The notes: generated by a model not told the origin, from the sequence alone. A stretch of DNA of 64,000 nucleotides from Collinsella sp. An7 (GCF_002159335.1 NZ_NFHP01000001.1:248001-312000), one strand, 5' to 3'; numbered from the stretch's first letter, positions 1-8,698 are shown. Numbers and translations: made by a program.

Positions 1-170
1 ACATCCTCTCGCAAATCAACGCAGCGAAGAGCGCCCTGCACCGATGCGGCCAGGTTGTGCTCGAGGGGCACATCCAACACTGTGTGCGCGACGGTATCGA
101 GCACGGGGACGCGGACAAGACCGTTGCCGACTTCACCAAGGCCGTCGAGCGTTTCGCCAACATGATTTAG
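1..170 (+). CDS. CsoR/FrmR-family metal-sensing repressor, 3' end only
   Basis: The first 56 codons visible, read from base 3 to a TAG ending at 170, are the C-terminal two thirds of a CsoR/RcnR/FrmR (DUF156) repressor. The segment LEGHIQHCV supplies the family His and Cys spaced H-x3-C, the second and third ligands of the copper site in CsoR. The first ligand Cys would lie upstream of the window. CsoR proteins are all-helical tetramers that leave DNA on binding Cu(I). A CsoR-type operator and a P1B ATPase gene follow directly, so it probably represses that gene. The start is outside the window. Confidence 0.85.
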   Translation, partial: ILSQINAAKSALHRCGQVVLEGHIQHCVRDGIEHGDADKTVADFTKAVERFANMI

Positions 171-197
171 TACCTCAGCTGAAAAAAGAACTTCGGC

Positions 198-238
198 TTG
201 ACTCCTCTTCCTCAAAGCATTATACCCATAGGGGTATA
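198..238 (+). promoter_or_regulatory. Promoter overlapped by CsoR-type operator
   Basis: TTGACT (198-203) and TATACC (221-226) are separated by 17 bp and make a good sigma-70 promoter. The perfect inverted repeat TATACCC-ATAG-GGGTATA (221-238) covers the -10 element and closely resembles known CsoR operators such as the B. subtilis copZA site. Binding there would block RNA polymerase until copper relieves it. Seen: the repeat and promoter spacing. Inferred: the regulator, from the CsoR-like gene ending 28 bases upstream. Confidence 0.8.
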
Positions 239-276
239 GGTATCAAAACGCGCCGGCGAGAAGGACGGGGGAGCCC

Positions 277-2184
277 ATGGTCGAAGGTCTCGAGAAGCTG
301 CTGGAGTGGGGCGGCGCTAAGCGCGACATCGCGTTTCTCGCCATCTCGGGCGCGGCGCTCGCGCTCTCGCTCGCTGGCGTTGAGCCGTTTCCGTTCTCGA
401 TCGCGTGGGTCGCCATCATCCTGTGCGGCGTGCCCATCATCCTGGAGGCCGTCATCGGCCTCGTGACGGAGTTCGACATCACGGCCGACGTGCTCGTCTC
501 GCTCGCCCTCATCGCGAGCGTCTTCATCGGCGAGGACTTCGCCGCGGGCGAGGTCGCCTTCATCATGCAGCTCGGCGGGCTGCTCGAGGAGCTCACCGTG
601 GCGCGCGCCCGCGCCGGCATCGAACGGCTCGTCCATCTGACGCCGCGCACGGCACGGCGCATCGCTCGCGCAACGGCCGAGGGCGGGGAGCCGCGCCCCG
701 TGGCGGAGGAGACCATCGCGGCGGAAGCCGTTCAGGTGGGCGACATCCTACGCGTGCTGCCCGGGGAGGCCGTGCCCGTAGACGGCGTCATCGTCTCCGG
801 TCAGACCTCGGTGAACCAGGCGGTCATGACCGGCGAGAGCCTGCCGGTGGACAAGGGCCCGGGGGACGAGGTGTCGTCCGGCACGGTCAACCAGTTCGGC
901 TCGTTCGACATGGCCGCGACGCGCGTAGGCGAGGACTCGTCCATCCAGCGGATGATTCGCCTCGTGCAGTCGGCAGACGCCGACAAGGCCAAGATCGTGA
1001 ACCTCGCCGACCGCTGGGCGGTGTGGATCGTCGTCATCGCCCTTGTGGCAGCAGTTCTCACCTATCTCGTGACGGGCGAGATCATCCGCTCGGTCACCAT
1101 CCTCGTCGTCTTTTGCCCGTGTGCGCTCGTGCTCGCCACACCCACGGCCATCATGGCGGCGATCGGCAACGCCACCAGGCACGGCTTTCTGGTGCGTGAG
1201 GGGGACGCGCTCGAGCGCCTGGCGCAGGTCAGGCGCGTGTGCTTTGACAAGACGGGCACGCTCACCACGGGGGAGCCGCACGTGGTTGCCGTGTGCGCGG
1301 GCGAGAAGGACGTGAGCGAGGACGCGTTGCTCGCGGTTGCCGGCGCGGCCGAGAAGCGATCCGAGCACCCCCTCGGGCGCGCCATCGTGGCCGCGGCCAC
1401 GGAGCACGCCGGAGCGGCGCCGAAGGACCCAACGTCCTTTGCCATGGTGCCCGGTCGCGGCGTAGTGGCCGAGGTGGGCGGGCGCACGGTGTACGCCGGC
1501 AGCGCTGCGCTGCTGGCGGAGCACGGTCTGACTATACCGGACGCACTGGGGAGGCGCGTGGACGCTACGCGCGCCGAGGGGGCAACGATCACCTATCTCG
1601 GCTGGGGCGACACGGCAGCGGGGTTCATCGCACTCGCCGACCGCGTGCGCGAGAACGCCACCGCTACGCTTTCGGCAGTGTGGGAGACGGGCGTGGAGCC
1701 GGTGCTCCTCACGGGGGACCACGAGGCGGCGGCCGCCCACGTGGCTGCCGAACTCGGCATCACCACCTACAAGGCCGCCTGCCTGCCCGAGGACAAGCTC
1801 TCCTTCATCGATGACTCGGAGCGCGCGGGCAAGGGCGTTTGTATGGTCGGCGACGGCGTCAACGACGCGCCTGCGCTCAAGCGCGCGCTTGTGGGCATCG
1901 CCATGGGAGGCGTCGGCAGCGATATCGCCGTTGACGCGGCGGACATCGCGCTCGTGAACGATGACATCGCCGAGCTGCCGCACCTCCTGCGCCTCTCCCG
2001 CCGCATGATGACGACCATCAAGATCAACCTCACGTTCTCGATGACGCTCAACTTCATCGCGATCGCGCTCGCCATCTCGGGCGTCCTGAACCCTGTGGTG
2101 GGCGCCCTCGTGCACAACGCGGGCTCGGTGCTCGTTATCGTCAACTCCGCGCTTCTACTGGGATGGAAGCCGCGCGTTCGGTAA
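277..2184 (+). CDS. P1B-type heavy-metal efflux ATPase
   Basis: 635-residue P-type ATPase with all core motifs: TGES (185-188, actuator), the metal-site CPC (280-282) in a membrane helix, DKTGT phosphorylation site (Asp324) and GDGVND (525-530). It lacks an N-terminal metal-binding domain and begins almost directly with membrane helices. The ATG has AAGGA plus a GGGGGAG purine run upstream. Control by a CsoR-type operator argues for copper export. However, the last helix carries H-N-A-G-S (His613) with a following N-S, instead of the M-x2-S-S typical of Cu(I)-ATPases or the conserved Asp of Zn/Cd pumps, so the metal is not settled by sequence alone. Confidence 0.9.
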   Translation: MVEGLEKLLEWGGAKRDIAFLAISGAALALSLAGVEPFPFSIAWVAIILCGVPIILEAVIGLVTEFDITADVLVSLALIASVFIGEDFAAGEVAFIMQLGGLLEELTVARARAGIERLVHLTPRTARRIARATAEGGEPRPVAEETIAAEAVQVGDILRVLPGEAVPVDGVIVSGQTSVNQAVMTGESLPVDKGPGDEVSSGTVNQFGSFDMAATRVGEDSSIQRMIRLVQSADADKAKIVNLADRWAVWIVVIALVAAVLTYLVTGEIIRSVTILVVFCPCALVLATPTAIMAAIGNATRHGFLVREGDALERLAQVRRVCFDKTGTLTTGEPHVVAVCAGEKDVSEDALLAVAGAAEKRSEHPLGRAIVAAATEHAGAAPKDPTSFAMVPGRGVVAEVGGRTVYAGSAALLAEHGLTIPDALGRRVDATRAEGATITYLGWGDTAAGFIALADRVRENATATLSAVWETGVEPVLLTGDHEAAAAHVAAELGITTYKAACLPEDKLSFIDDSERAGKGVCMVGDGVNDAPALKRALVGIAMGGVGSDIAVDAADIALVNDDIAELPHLLRLSRRMMTTIKINLTFSMTLNFIAIALAISGVLNPVVGALVHNAGSVLVIVNSALLLGWKPRVR

Positions 2185-2262
2185 GGCTGCTAGGGGGCGG
2201 TATTCGGCCTAGCGGCGAGCTTGATGATTGACGCTTACGAGGCGTCGCTGTAGAAGCATCCG

Positions 2263-3144
2263 TTACCACCGGGCGAGAAATGCGAGCGTCTGGGCGAAGG
2301 CGTCCTCGCGGCTTTGCCGGCATGCTTCGGGGTTGGCGCGCTCGACGCGGAAGAGCCTGAGCGAGGGTGTCTCCATGGGCACGAGGATGTGGCTCGCGTA
2401 CTCGTAGGAGCGTCGCGTGATCTCGAAGGGATGGTCGTGCTTGGCGAGGCGCTGCTCGACGATCCGACAGGCCTCGTCGCTCGGCCACATGGCGTCATGC
2501 GAGGGGCTGGCGAGAAGGACGGGCCCGTTGATGCGCTCCACGGCAATCCAGGCCTCCTTGGGTGCGCGCTCGACGATCCGCTCGTAGACGAAGCGCATGT
2601 CGAGCTGGCGCTCGGTGACGATACGACGGATGATGCCGAGGTAGGGGAGCCTCCCGCCGCCCCGCGCGCAGGGCACGGGCTCGCCGCGCCAGGTCCAGCT
2701 CGAGCGGTCGCTCAGACCCTTGCCGGCAAGGCTTTTGTTGCCGGTGATGCCCGGCATGGCGCAGGCGAGCGGGGAGATGGCGACGGCGCAGGTGATCTGA
2801 GGCATGAGCGAGGCGGCGAGAAGCGCAAGCTCGCCGCCCTTGGAGATGCCGTAGATCCCCACGCGGTCAAAGCCACGCTGGCGGAGATGGGCGACGGCAC
2901 GCTCGATTGGCTCGATCGACACCTCGATGAGCCCGTCGGGGAGTCCCGGCACGTTCCAGTAGCACAGGCCGAGCGCGGCGATGCCCCCCCGTGCGAAACG
3001 CGCACCGAGGTTGCGCGGGATGTTCTCGTTGCCCTCGCTGCCGCCGAGCACGATGAGCGCCTTGCCGGAGTACGCTTCGACGTGCCGCTCCGGCAAGTGG
3101 AGGAATCCGAAGAAGCCGTCTTGCTCGACGGTGAACCGTTCCAT
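2263..3144 (-). CDS. Alpha/beta hydrolase, BAAT/acyl-CoA thioester hydrolase C-terminal type
   Basis: About 293 residues with an alpha/beta-hydrolase fold. The nucleophile elbow is G-I-S-K-G-G, the acid is probably the Asp in PSHDAMWPS, and the base the His in YASHILVP. The pattern matches the BAAT C-terminal/acyl-CoA thioesterase-like group (also dienelactone-hydrolase-like proteins). The natural substrate is unknown. The start is the ATG at 3144, preceded by GTGGAGG; an in-frame TTG five codons upstream has no such site. It lies 48 bp behind the P-type ATPase on the same strand, so it may be the last gene of that operon. Confidence 0.75.
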   Translation of the reverse strand: MERFTVEQDGFFGFLHLPERHVEAYSGKALIVLGGSEGNENIPRNLGARFARGGIAALGLCYWNVPGLPDGLIEVSIEPIERAVAHLRQRGFDRVGIYGISKGGELALLAASLMPQITCAVAISPLACAMPGITGNKSLAGKGLSDRSSWTWRGEPVPCARGGGRLPYLGIIRRIVTERQLDMRFVYERIVERAPKEAWIAVERINGPVLLASPSHDAMWPSDEACRIVEQRLAKHDHPFEITRRSYEYASHILVPMETPSLRLFRVERANPEACRQSREDAFAQTLAFLARW

Positions 3145-3192
3145 GCCTCCACTTCCCAACGACAGGCCCCACAGCGGACCGATTGGTGCTTC

Positions 3193-5268
3193 CTAGAGAC
3201 GTCGAGCGCTTTCTGCGGCCAGCGCGATGGTGGTGCCGTTGTGCAGGAGCGCCGAGGTCTGGGGTCGGATGATGCCGACGATTCCCGCAGCGAGAAGAGC
3301 CGAGTTGATGCCCATAACCGCGGTGAACGAGCGGTCGAGGCGCCCCATGAGGGAGCGGCTGAGCGCGTGCAGGCGCACGATGGCGTCGAGCCCGCCCGCG
3401 GCGAGCGTGACGTCGGCGACCTCCTGCGCGATGGCGGTGCCCGTGCCCATGGCGATGCCCACATCGGCGGCGGAGAGCGCCGGCGCGTCGTTAACGCCGT
3501 CACCCACCATGACGACGCGTTGTCCGCGAGCCACGAGCGCCTCCACGTAGGCATGCTTTTCCTCGGGGAGCAGGTCGGCCCGGTACTCGGTGATGCCCGC
3601 CTCGGTGGCGATGCGTGCGGCGGTGCGCTCGTTATCGCCGGTGAGCATGATGATGTGGTCGATGCCCTGTGAGCGAAGCGCCGCAATTGCCTCGGGCACT
3701 CCTGCCTTTAAGGGATCCTCGATGCCGAGCACGCCCACCAGCTTTCCGTCTTGGGCGAGGTAGAGCGGTGAGAGGCCTTCGAGGTCGCCGTCGATGCGCG
3801 CCTCTGCCTCGGGGGCGACTTCGACGTGCTCGTCCTCCATCACGAAGTGGCGACTACCGATGACGATGCGCTTGCCATCGAGCGCCGATGCGATGCCGTG
3901 CGCCACGATATAGGCGACCTCGGCATGGCGCTCGCGATGCTCGAGGCCGCGCGCGGCGGCGGCCGCCACCACGGCGCGCGCCACGGGATGCGGGAAATGC
4001 TCCTCCAGGCAGGCCGAGGTGCGCAGCACCTCGTCCTCGGTCCAATCGGGCACGAGGGCGAGCACGCGCGCGACCCGGGGCGTCGCCTCGGTGAGCGTTC
4101 CTGTCTTATCGAACACGATGGTGTCGGCGGCGGCGATGGCCTCGAAATGCTTGGCACCCTTGACAGCCATGCCCTCGTGCGCGCTCTGGCTCATGGCGGA
4201 GAGCACGCTGATGGACGACGTGAGCCTGAGGGCGCAGGAGTAGTCGACCATGAGGGCGGCCGATGTCTTGGCAAGGCTTTTCGTGGTCGCCGCCACAAGC
4301 CCCGCAAGCAGGAAGTTCCACGGCACGAAGCGGTCCGCGAGGTGCTCGCGGCGCGTCTGGACCTCGCTTTTGAGCTGCTCGGAGGCTTCAACGAGATTCA
4401 CGATGGAGCGGAGCTTGGTCGATGCGGGCTCGGCGCCCACGCGGATGACGATCTCGCCCTCTTCGACCGCGGTGCCGGCGAAGACGTCGTCGCCGGCCAT
4501 GCGCTCGACGGCAAGCGGCTCGCCGGTGAGTGCCGCCTGGTTGACCATGGCCGCACCGCATACCACCACGCCGTCGACGCACACGGGCATGCCGGTGCGC
4601 GCCACGACGAGGTCGCCTGCGCGGAGACTCTGGGTGGGCACGGTGACCTCCTCGCCGTCCTCGAGGCGCCGGGCGTTTTGGGGAATGGCCATGAGGGAGC
4701 GGATGAGTTCGTGCTCTGAGCGCTCACGGGTGGCGTCCTCGAGGACCTCTCCCAGGTCGAGGAGGAACATGGTGCTCGCCGCGGTTTTGGGGTCGCGCTT
4801 GACAAACGACAGGCCGATGGCCGTGGCGTCGAGTACCGGCACATCGAGGCGGTGCCGCATGAGCGAGGTGAGGCCGGCGCGCAGAAAACCGAGGTAGTGA
4901 AGGCCGGCCCATACCGCCCTCAGTGCGGGTGGGAGGAGCCAGCGGCGGATGAGATGGTTGCCCACTAGGCGGATGATGCTGCGCGCGGCGGACGGGACCG
5001 CGGGCGCGAGCGCCGTGGGCGCCTGGGCGCGCACCGCATCGAGCTGGACGCGGCTGAGCTCGTTCAGCCGATCGAGCAGGGCGGTTCTTGCAAGGGCGTC
5101 GCGGTACCAGATGGCGACCGAGCGAATGCGCGGGTAGGAGCGCACGCGCTCGACGCCTGTCCACGAAGAGAGCGAGGCCTCGAGGGCGAGGGCGTCGGAC
5201 GCGTCAAGGTGATCGGCAAACGTAAGACGCAGCCGCCCCGGCACCTCGTGTTCGATGACGTATCGCAC
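3193..5268 (-). CDS. Atypical heavy-metal P-type ATPase with SCAL in place of CPC
   Basis: 691-residue P-type ATPase. An N-terminal ferredoxin-like region (about 1-75) resembles a degenerate HMA domain. TGEP (248-251), DKTGT (Asp387) and GDGVNDAPALS are present. Where P1B pumps have CPC, this protein has D-Y-S-C-A-L (Cys345), and the last helix has H-N-G-T-T. It therefore belongs to a divergent P1B branch whose metal is not known to me; Mycobacterium CtpC-like pumps are a functional comparison. The start is a GTG eight bases after the stop of the small membrane-protein gene, so the two are translationally coupled. Confidence 0.85.
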   Translation of the reverse strand: MRYVIEHEVPGRLRLTFADHLDASDALALEASLSSWTGVERVRSYPRIRSVAIWYRDALARTALLDRLNELSRVQLDAVRAQAPTALAPAVPSAARSIIRLVGNHLIRRWLLPPALRAVWAGLHYLGFLRAGLTSLMRHRLDVPVLDATAIGLSFVKRDPKTAASTMFLLDLGEVLEDATRERSEHELIRSLMAIPQNARRLEDGEEVTVPTQSLRAGDLVVARTGMPVCVDGVVVCGAAMVNQAALTGEPLAVERMAGDDVFAGTAVEEGEIVIRVGAEPASTKLRSIVNLVEASEQLKSEVQTRREHLADRFVPWNFLLAGLVAATTKSLAKTSAALMVDYSCALRLTSSISVLSAMSQSAHEGMAVKGAKHFEAIAAADTIVFDKTGTLTEATPRVARVLALVPDWTEDEVLRTSACLEEHFPHPVARAVVAAAAARGLEHRERHAEVAYIVAHGIASALDGKRIVIGSRHFVMEDEHVEVAPEAEARIDGDLEGLSPLYLAQDGKLVGVLGIEDPLKAGVPEAIAALRSQGIDHIIMLTGDNERTAARIATEAGITEYRADLLPEEKHAYVEALVARGQRVVMVGDGVNDAPALSAADVGIAMGTGTAIAQEVADVTLAAGGLDAIVRLHALSRSLMGRLDRSFTAVMGINSALLAAGIVGIIRPQTSALLHNGTTIALAAESARRL

Positions 5269-5276
5269 GGGCGCGC

Positions 5277-5576
5277 CTACGCTTTAGCGGGGACGGTCTC
5301 TGCGGCGGTATCCGACGCGCCGTCTTCTTCGTCCTCGACGCCGTAGACGCTTTCATTGAGATACGCGGCTTCGGCGACGATGTCGTCCATCTCGGCTCGC
5401 GCGCGTTCGACGGTATCTTCACAGGCCTGCTTCGCGCGCAGCCCAGCCGCGACGGCTTCGACGTAGACGCGTTTCGCCCCGTCGCTCGTAAGCACCTTGG
5501 CGCCAACAGACCCGATCAGTACGCCCGCGCCCAGAAGCAGACCGTGCGTCCCCTTGAGAAAGCCCAGAGCACTCAT
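5277..5576 (-). CDS. Small membrane partner of P-type ATPase (DUF6110/PacL-like)
   Basis: 99 residues: a Gly-rich hydrophobic N-terminal segment (about 8-25), then an Ala/Arg helix and an acidic C-terminal tail (EDEEDGASD). It resembles small proteins (DUF6110, DUF1490-like) encoded beside P-type ATPases. In Mycobacterium tuberculosis the DUF1490 protein PacL1 scaffolds and assists the pump CtpC and binds metal with an acidic C-terminus. By analogy this is an accessory or scaffold protein for the ATPase encoded 8 bp downstream. The ATG at 5576 was chosen for GGAGAGGAG upstream. The exact family assignment is from memory. Confidence 0.65.
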   Translation of the reverse strand: MSALGFLKGTHGLLLGAGVLIGSVGAKVLTSDGAKRVYVEAVAAGLRAKQACEDTVERARAEMDDIVAEAAYLNESVYGVEDEEDGASDTAAETVPAKA

Positions 5577-5840
5577 GCGAAACTCCTCTCCGCGCACAAC
5601 AGTACGCCTTGGTAAACAATTACAAGTTAACTGTAGCTCACTCTGAGGAGGGGAGTGGTGTGATTTGCGAATTGGGAAGAACTTGCTGTCAAGAATTCGA
5701 AAGAATGCGACGGCTGGTCGCATCCATGGCGGAGCGCTTTCCCGGCGGGCGGCTGGCGTTCGATGCGGCGAGGGAGGACCGCCGACAAGCGATCCGCAGA
5801 CGATTGTGACGGTCTGCATATAGTATAGGTTCGGTGGTGA

Positions 5841-6473
5841 TTAGGTGAGCAGGTAGATGAGCATCGCGGTGAACATGATCGTGAACACGAGATTGCTCCA
5901 CCCGCCGAAGAGAATGCACCGCGCTGGCTGCGGCACGCGCATCCACACGAGCCCAAAAAAGCTCGTCACGATGGGCGTGAAGACGACAAACCAGACGGGG
6001 AAGACGGTCTGCCCGAGCACGATGGCGATGGCGAACAGGATGAACCCGGCGTACATGGGGGTCGTTGCCAGGCGCATGAGAAGCATGATGTTGGCGGAGA
6101 CTTCCTCGTAGAGATCCTCGTGCCCCGCCTTGGCGATGATGGAGAGGTAGGCGTACTGCGCGTGGTAGGCGCCGCCGCAGATGAGTGCGAAGGTAAGGAG
6201 CGCTGCCGCAAGCCAGACAAGCCAGGCGAGGTCGCTGCGCGCCGTAAGGGGAAGCGCCAGAAAACCGAGCACGTAGAGGAAGGCGGCGACGGGTCCCAGC
6301 GCCCCTCCCACGCGCACGCGCGCGGCGGGAATGTCTCTCATGACGTGCATATAGGGCTTGAGCGTGCCGTCCATGTCGTAGGCGCCGGGCGTGAAGTAGA
6401 GCAGCATGTCGCCGGCGAACATGAGCAGCGATCCGAGAAGGCCGAGGGCAATGAATGTGAGGACGAGTGGCAT
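5841..6473 (-). CDS. Uncharacterised six-helix membrane protein
   Basis: 210 residues with about six hydrophobic helices and short loops. It possibly belongs to the DUF6796 group, but I am not sure. No catalytic motif is visible. It is 12 bp downstream of the HMA/FeoB-associated gene on the same strand and probably shares its transcript, which would place it in a metal-responsive unit; no function can be read from the sequence. Confidence 0.7.
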   Translation of the reverse strand: MPLVLTFIALGLLGSLLMFAGDMLLYFTPGAYDMDGTLKPYMHVMRDIPAARVRVGGALGPVAAFLYVLGFLALPLTARSDLAWLVWLAAALLTFALICGGAYHAQYAYLSIIAKAGHEDLYEEVSANIMLLMRLATTPMYAGFILFAIAIVLGQTVFPVWFVVFTPIVTSFFGLVWMRVPQPARCILFGGWSNLVFTIMFTAMLIYLLT

Positions 6474-6485
6474 GGTTCTCCCATC

Positions 6486-6860
6486 CTACAGGTCGCGCAC
6501 AGAATAGCCGGCGTCTCGGACAGCCAGTGCGCAGACTTCGCGGTCAATGGGCGTCTTCGACAGAATGTGCGCTGTATTGCGGCCAAGATCGACACGCGCC
6601 CAGGTGCCCTCGAGCGCGTTGAGCGCGTTCTCGACGTTGCGCGCGCACCCCTCGCAGCTCATGCCCCCAATAATGAGCTCCGCGGCATACGGATAGTGCG
6701 CCTCGTCGGTGTCCGCGACTTCGACCCGCTTTGGTTTGGGTGCGCGCTCGCTGTCGCTGCAGCCGCAGGCGCAACCGCCGGAGCCAACTCGACGCACATA
6801 GCGCACGGCGATTACGGCGACCAGGACGATGGCGGCTGCGACGATGATGAAATCTGCCAT
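6486..6860 (-). CDS. FeoB-associated Cys-rich anchor fused to an HMA metal-binding domain
   Basis: 124 residues. An N-terminal transmembrane helix (about 3-20) is followed by a Cys cluster, GGCACGC, typical of FeoB-associated Cys-rich membrane proteins. Residues about 55-124 then form an HMA-type ferredoxin-like domain with the metal motif GMSCEGC. The start at 6860 has a strong GGAAGGAGGGAG site. The fusion would tether a soft-metal-binding domain to the membrane. A half DtxR/IdeR-like box lies about 45 bp upstream. Confidence 0.8.
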   Translation of the reverse strand: MADFIIVAAAIVLVAVIAVRYVRRVGSGGCACGCSDSERAPKPKRVEVADTDEAHYPYAAELIIGGMSCEGCARNVENALNALEGTWARVDLGRNTAHILSKTPIDREVCALAVRDAGYSVRDL

Positions 6861-7159
6861 GATACTCCCTCCTTCCATTCGAACGAGACGGCTCGCTCTT
6901 GTATAAAATGTTAACCTTAGTATACTCTCGGAGAGCTTGGAACCGCACGTTCGAAAGAAGAATTTCGAGCAGAAGGGTGTAGCGCGCGCAAAGTTCGGTC
7001 GGCTTCGCAAATAACAGCCGCACGAGCGGAGGCACTGCCCGTGCGAGAGCCAGGCTGCCTTAGGCGACGGACGCGAACGTTGCGCGGGTGGAGTGCGAGC
7101 CGGCCGTCGCAGGCTACGGTCATGTCACAGGTGCGCGGAGCCCGCCGGTTTTGCCGAGA
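6861..7159. other. Intergenic region upstream of the HMA-fusion gene
   Basis: About 300 bp. It holds the promoter island at 6902-6926; beyond that I see no convincing open reading frame, RNA gene or hairpin. Its 7088-7159 end abuts the 3' end of the AraC fragment. Confidence 0.5.
6902..6926 (-). promoter_or_regulatory. AT-rich promoter region with DtxR/IdeR-like half site
   Basis: This AT-rich island upstream of the HMA-fusion gene contains GTTAACCTTA, which matches 8 of 10 bases of one half of the IdeR/DtxR consensus. It is flanked by TATA-like hexamers that could serve as -10 elements on the minus strand. The second half of the palindrome is poor. It is reported mainly because the other FeoB-associated gene (8749) has a better match at the same relative place. 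Confidence 0.35.
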
Positions 7160-7372
7160 TTACGCGTGCGCAGCGCTTCTAGTTTGAAAACGGTATTTCA
7201 ACGGCGTCATGCCGAATTTCCGCCTGAATACCTCACAGAACTTGCTCACGTTCGCGTAACCCACGGCGTGCGCGATGTCGGCCACCGGCGAGTCACCGTG
7301 TTTGATCAGCTCCTCTGCCCGGCTCATGCGGACGTCCAAGAGGTAGTCCGAAATGCATACATAGTTGGACAC
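7160..7372 (-). pseudogene. AraC-family regulator, C-terminal HTH fragment
   Basis: The reading frame encodes the second half of an AraC/XylS DNA-binding domain: ISDYLLDVRMSRAEELI, then the signature helix region VADIAHAVGYANVSKFCEVFRRKFGM broken here only for quotation. The sensor domain and first helix-turn-helix are missing. Upstream, the frame runs straight into IS-derived DNA at about 7354, so the first residues (MSNYVC) come from the insertion. A non-functional remnant, cut by the IS3-type element next door. Confidence 0.8.
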
Positions 7373-7760
7373 ATCGATGAGAGTCTGAGGGTCCCTCGAG
7401 GAAGGGAGGCCCCATGCGGGATCCGAAGCACCCCAGGCAGTTCTCCGAGGAGTTCAGAAGGCAGATAGTCGCGCTGGTTGACTCCGGCAAGCCGCACGCT
7501 GAGGTGATGCGCGAGTACGATTTCGGCAAGTCGACCCTCGACCGCTGGATCCGCCTCGTCCACGCGTGCGGCTCCACCGCCGCGGCCGACAACCGGACGC
7601 CCGAGCAGAACCGCCTCGTCGAGTTGGGGCTGGAGAACGCCCGCCGCAGGGTGGAGGTCGATGTCCTAAAACAAGCGGCGCTGCTATTCGCACGAAAGTG
7701 ACGGTCAACGTGAAGACCTGCCTCTTCAGGATAACGGCGCTGACGGGCCCTGTTGGAGTG
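7354..7760 (+). mobile_element. IS3-type element remnant (left end and orfA only)
   Basis: AraC coding sequence stops at about 7354, where the sequence becomes TGCATACATAGTTGG and then GACACATCGA, the same ten bases found just inside the left end of the IS at 9120. orfA follows at 7414. No orfB, no right terminal repeat and no target duplication are seen before the gpmA gene. The right boundary given is approximate. Confidence 0.6.
7414..7701 (+). pseudogene. IS3-family transposase OrfA (orphan)
   Basis: 95 residues with the OrfA layout: HTH region RQFSEEFRRQIVALVDSG and REYDFGKSTLDRWI, then a heptad-rich tail ending DVLKQAALLFARK. GGAAGGGAGG precedes the ATG. OrfA alone cannot transpose; the catalytic OrfB that should follow is missing, so although the frame is open the element is dead. 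Confidence 0.75.
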
Positions 7761-7853
7761 CGTGGCCGGCATCCTGGCCTCATAGCACGTCGGCCCGGGG
7801 CGATGCCGGACCGACGCGGGCGGTCAGGGTGTGGGGACGAGGCGGGGCGCAGC

Positions 7854-8621
7854 TCAACCCCGCGCCTTGCCCTGGTTGGCCACTGCCGCCATCTTGGCGG
7901 CGACGGCGTCCGGGTCGCCGAGGTAGCGTTTGCTGCGCACGTTGAGGTCGGCGTCGAGCGTGTAGGCCAGCGGCACGCCGGTGGGGATGTTGACCTCGAG
8001 GATCTCCTCGGGCGTGAGCCGCTCGAGCTTCATGACGAGCGCCCGCAGGCTGTTGCCGTGCGCGGCGATGAGCACGCGCTTCCCCGCGTGCAGCTGGGGC
8101 AGGATCTCGCGTGCGAAGTACGGCCAGGCGCGCTCGACGGTGGTCGCCAGGCATTCGGTGAGCGGAAGGCACGCAGCCGGCACGTCGCGGTACATCGCCT
8201 GGCCGTGCGGGTCGCGCGCATCCCCGGCCTCAAGCGCGGGCGGCTCCACGTCGAAGCTGCGCCGCCAGATCCTCACCTGCTCCTCACCGTATCTCGCTGC
8301 GGTCTCGGCCTTGTCGAGGCCTTGGAGCGCCCCGTAGTGCCGCTCGTTGAGCTCCCATGCCTTCACGACGGGCAGCCATGCGCGGTCTAGCTCGTCGAGC
8401 ACGATGTCGAGGGTGTGGATGGCGCGTTTGAGCCGGCTCGTGTAGCAGATGTCGAAGTCGAAGCCCTCGCGCGCGAGGGCCCGTCCGCCCTCGGCCGCCT
8501 CAGAGCGGCCCGCTTTGGAGAGGTCGACGTCCGTCCAGCCGGTGAAGAGGTTAAGGCGGTTCCATTCGCTCTCCCCGTGGCGGATAAGCACGAGTTGCAT
8601 GGATCTAGGTGAGTCGGGCAT
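7854..8621 (-). CDS. gpmA: 2,3-bisphosphoglycerate-dependent phosphoglycerate mutase
   Basis: 255 residues; interconverts 3- and 2-phosphoglycerate in glycolysis. The phosphohistidine motif RHGESEWN is at 14-21 and the second catalytic His is in [19 protein letters not shown] and the long insert are typical of dPGM rather than of small cobC-like phosphatases. The start at 8621 is preceded by TTTTGGAGG; a later in-frame ATG lacks this. It is intact although it sits between two IS scars, consistent with selection to keep it. Confidence 0.92.
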   Translation of the reverse strand: MPDSPRSMQLVLIRHGESEWNRLNLFTGWTDVDLSKAGRSEAAEGGRALAREGFDFDICYTSRLKRAIHTLDIVLDELDRAWLPVVKAWELNERHYGALQGLDKAETAARYGEEQVRIWRRSFDVEPPALEAGDARDPHGQAMYRDVPAACLPLTECLATTVERAWPYFAREILPQLHAGKRVLIAAHGNSLRALVMKLERLTPEEILEVNIPTGVPLAYTLDADLNVRSKRYLGDPDAVAAKMAAVANQGKARG

Positions 8622-8682
8622 GGTTCCTCCAAAAGATAGATATGGATAACTTTCTTCGATTCTAGCGCGTTGCGTGTGTAGT

Positions 8683-8698
8683 GTTAGCCTTAACTAAC
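8683..8698 (+). promoter_or_regulatory. Candidate DtxR/IdeR iron box
   Basis: GTTAGCCTTAACTAAC is a perfect 5-bp inverted repeat around a 6-bp centre. On the minus strand TTAGTTAAGGCTAAC matches 13 of the first 15 bases of the IdeR consensus. It is 50 bp before the FeoB-associated gene at 8749, between that gene and gpmA. Iron repression is the natural reading; the binding protein is not in this window. Confidence 0.5.

Noticed and set aside
5581-5840. Operator at GTAAACAATTACAAGTTAAC upstream of the small P-ATPase partner
   Set aside because: The inverted symmetry is weak and it matches no metal-regulator consensus I know; only an AT-rich promoter area can be claimed.
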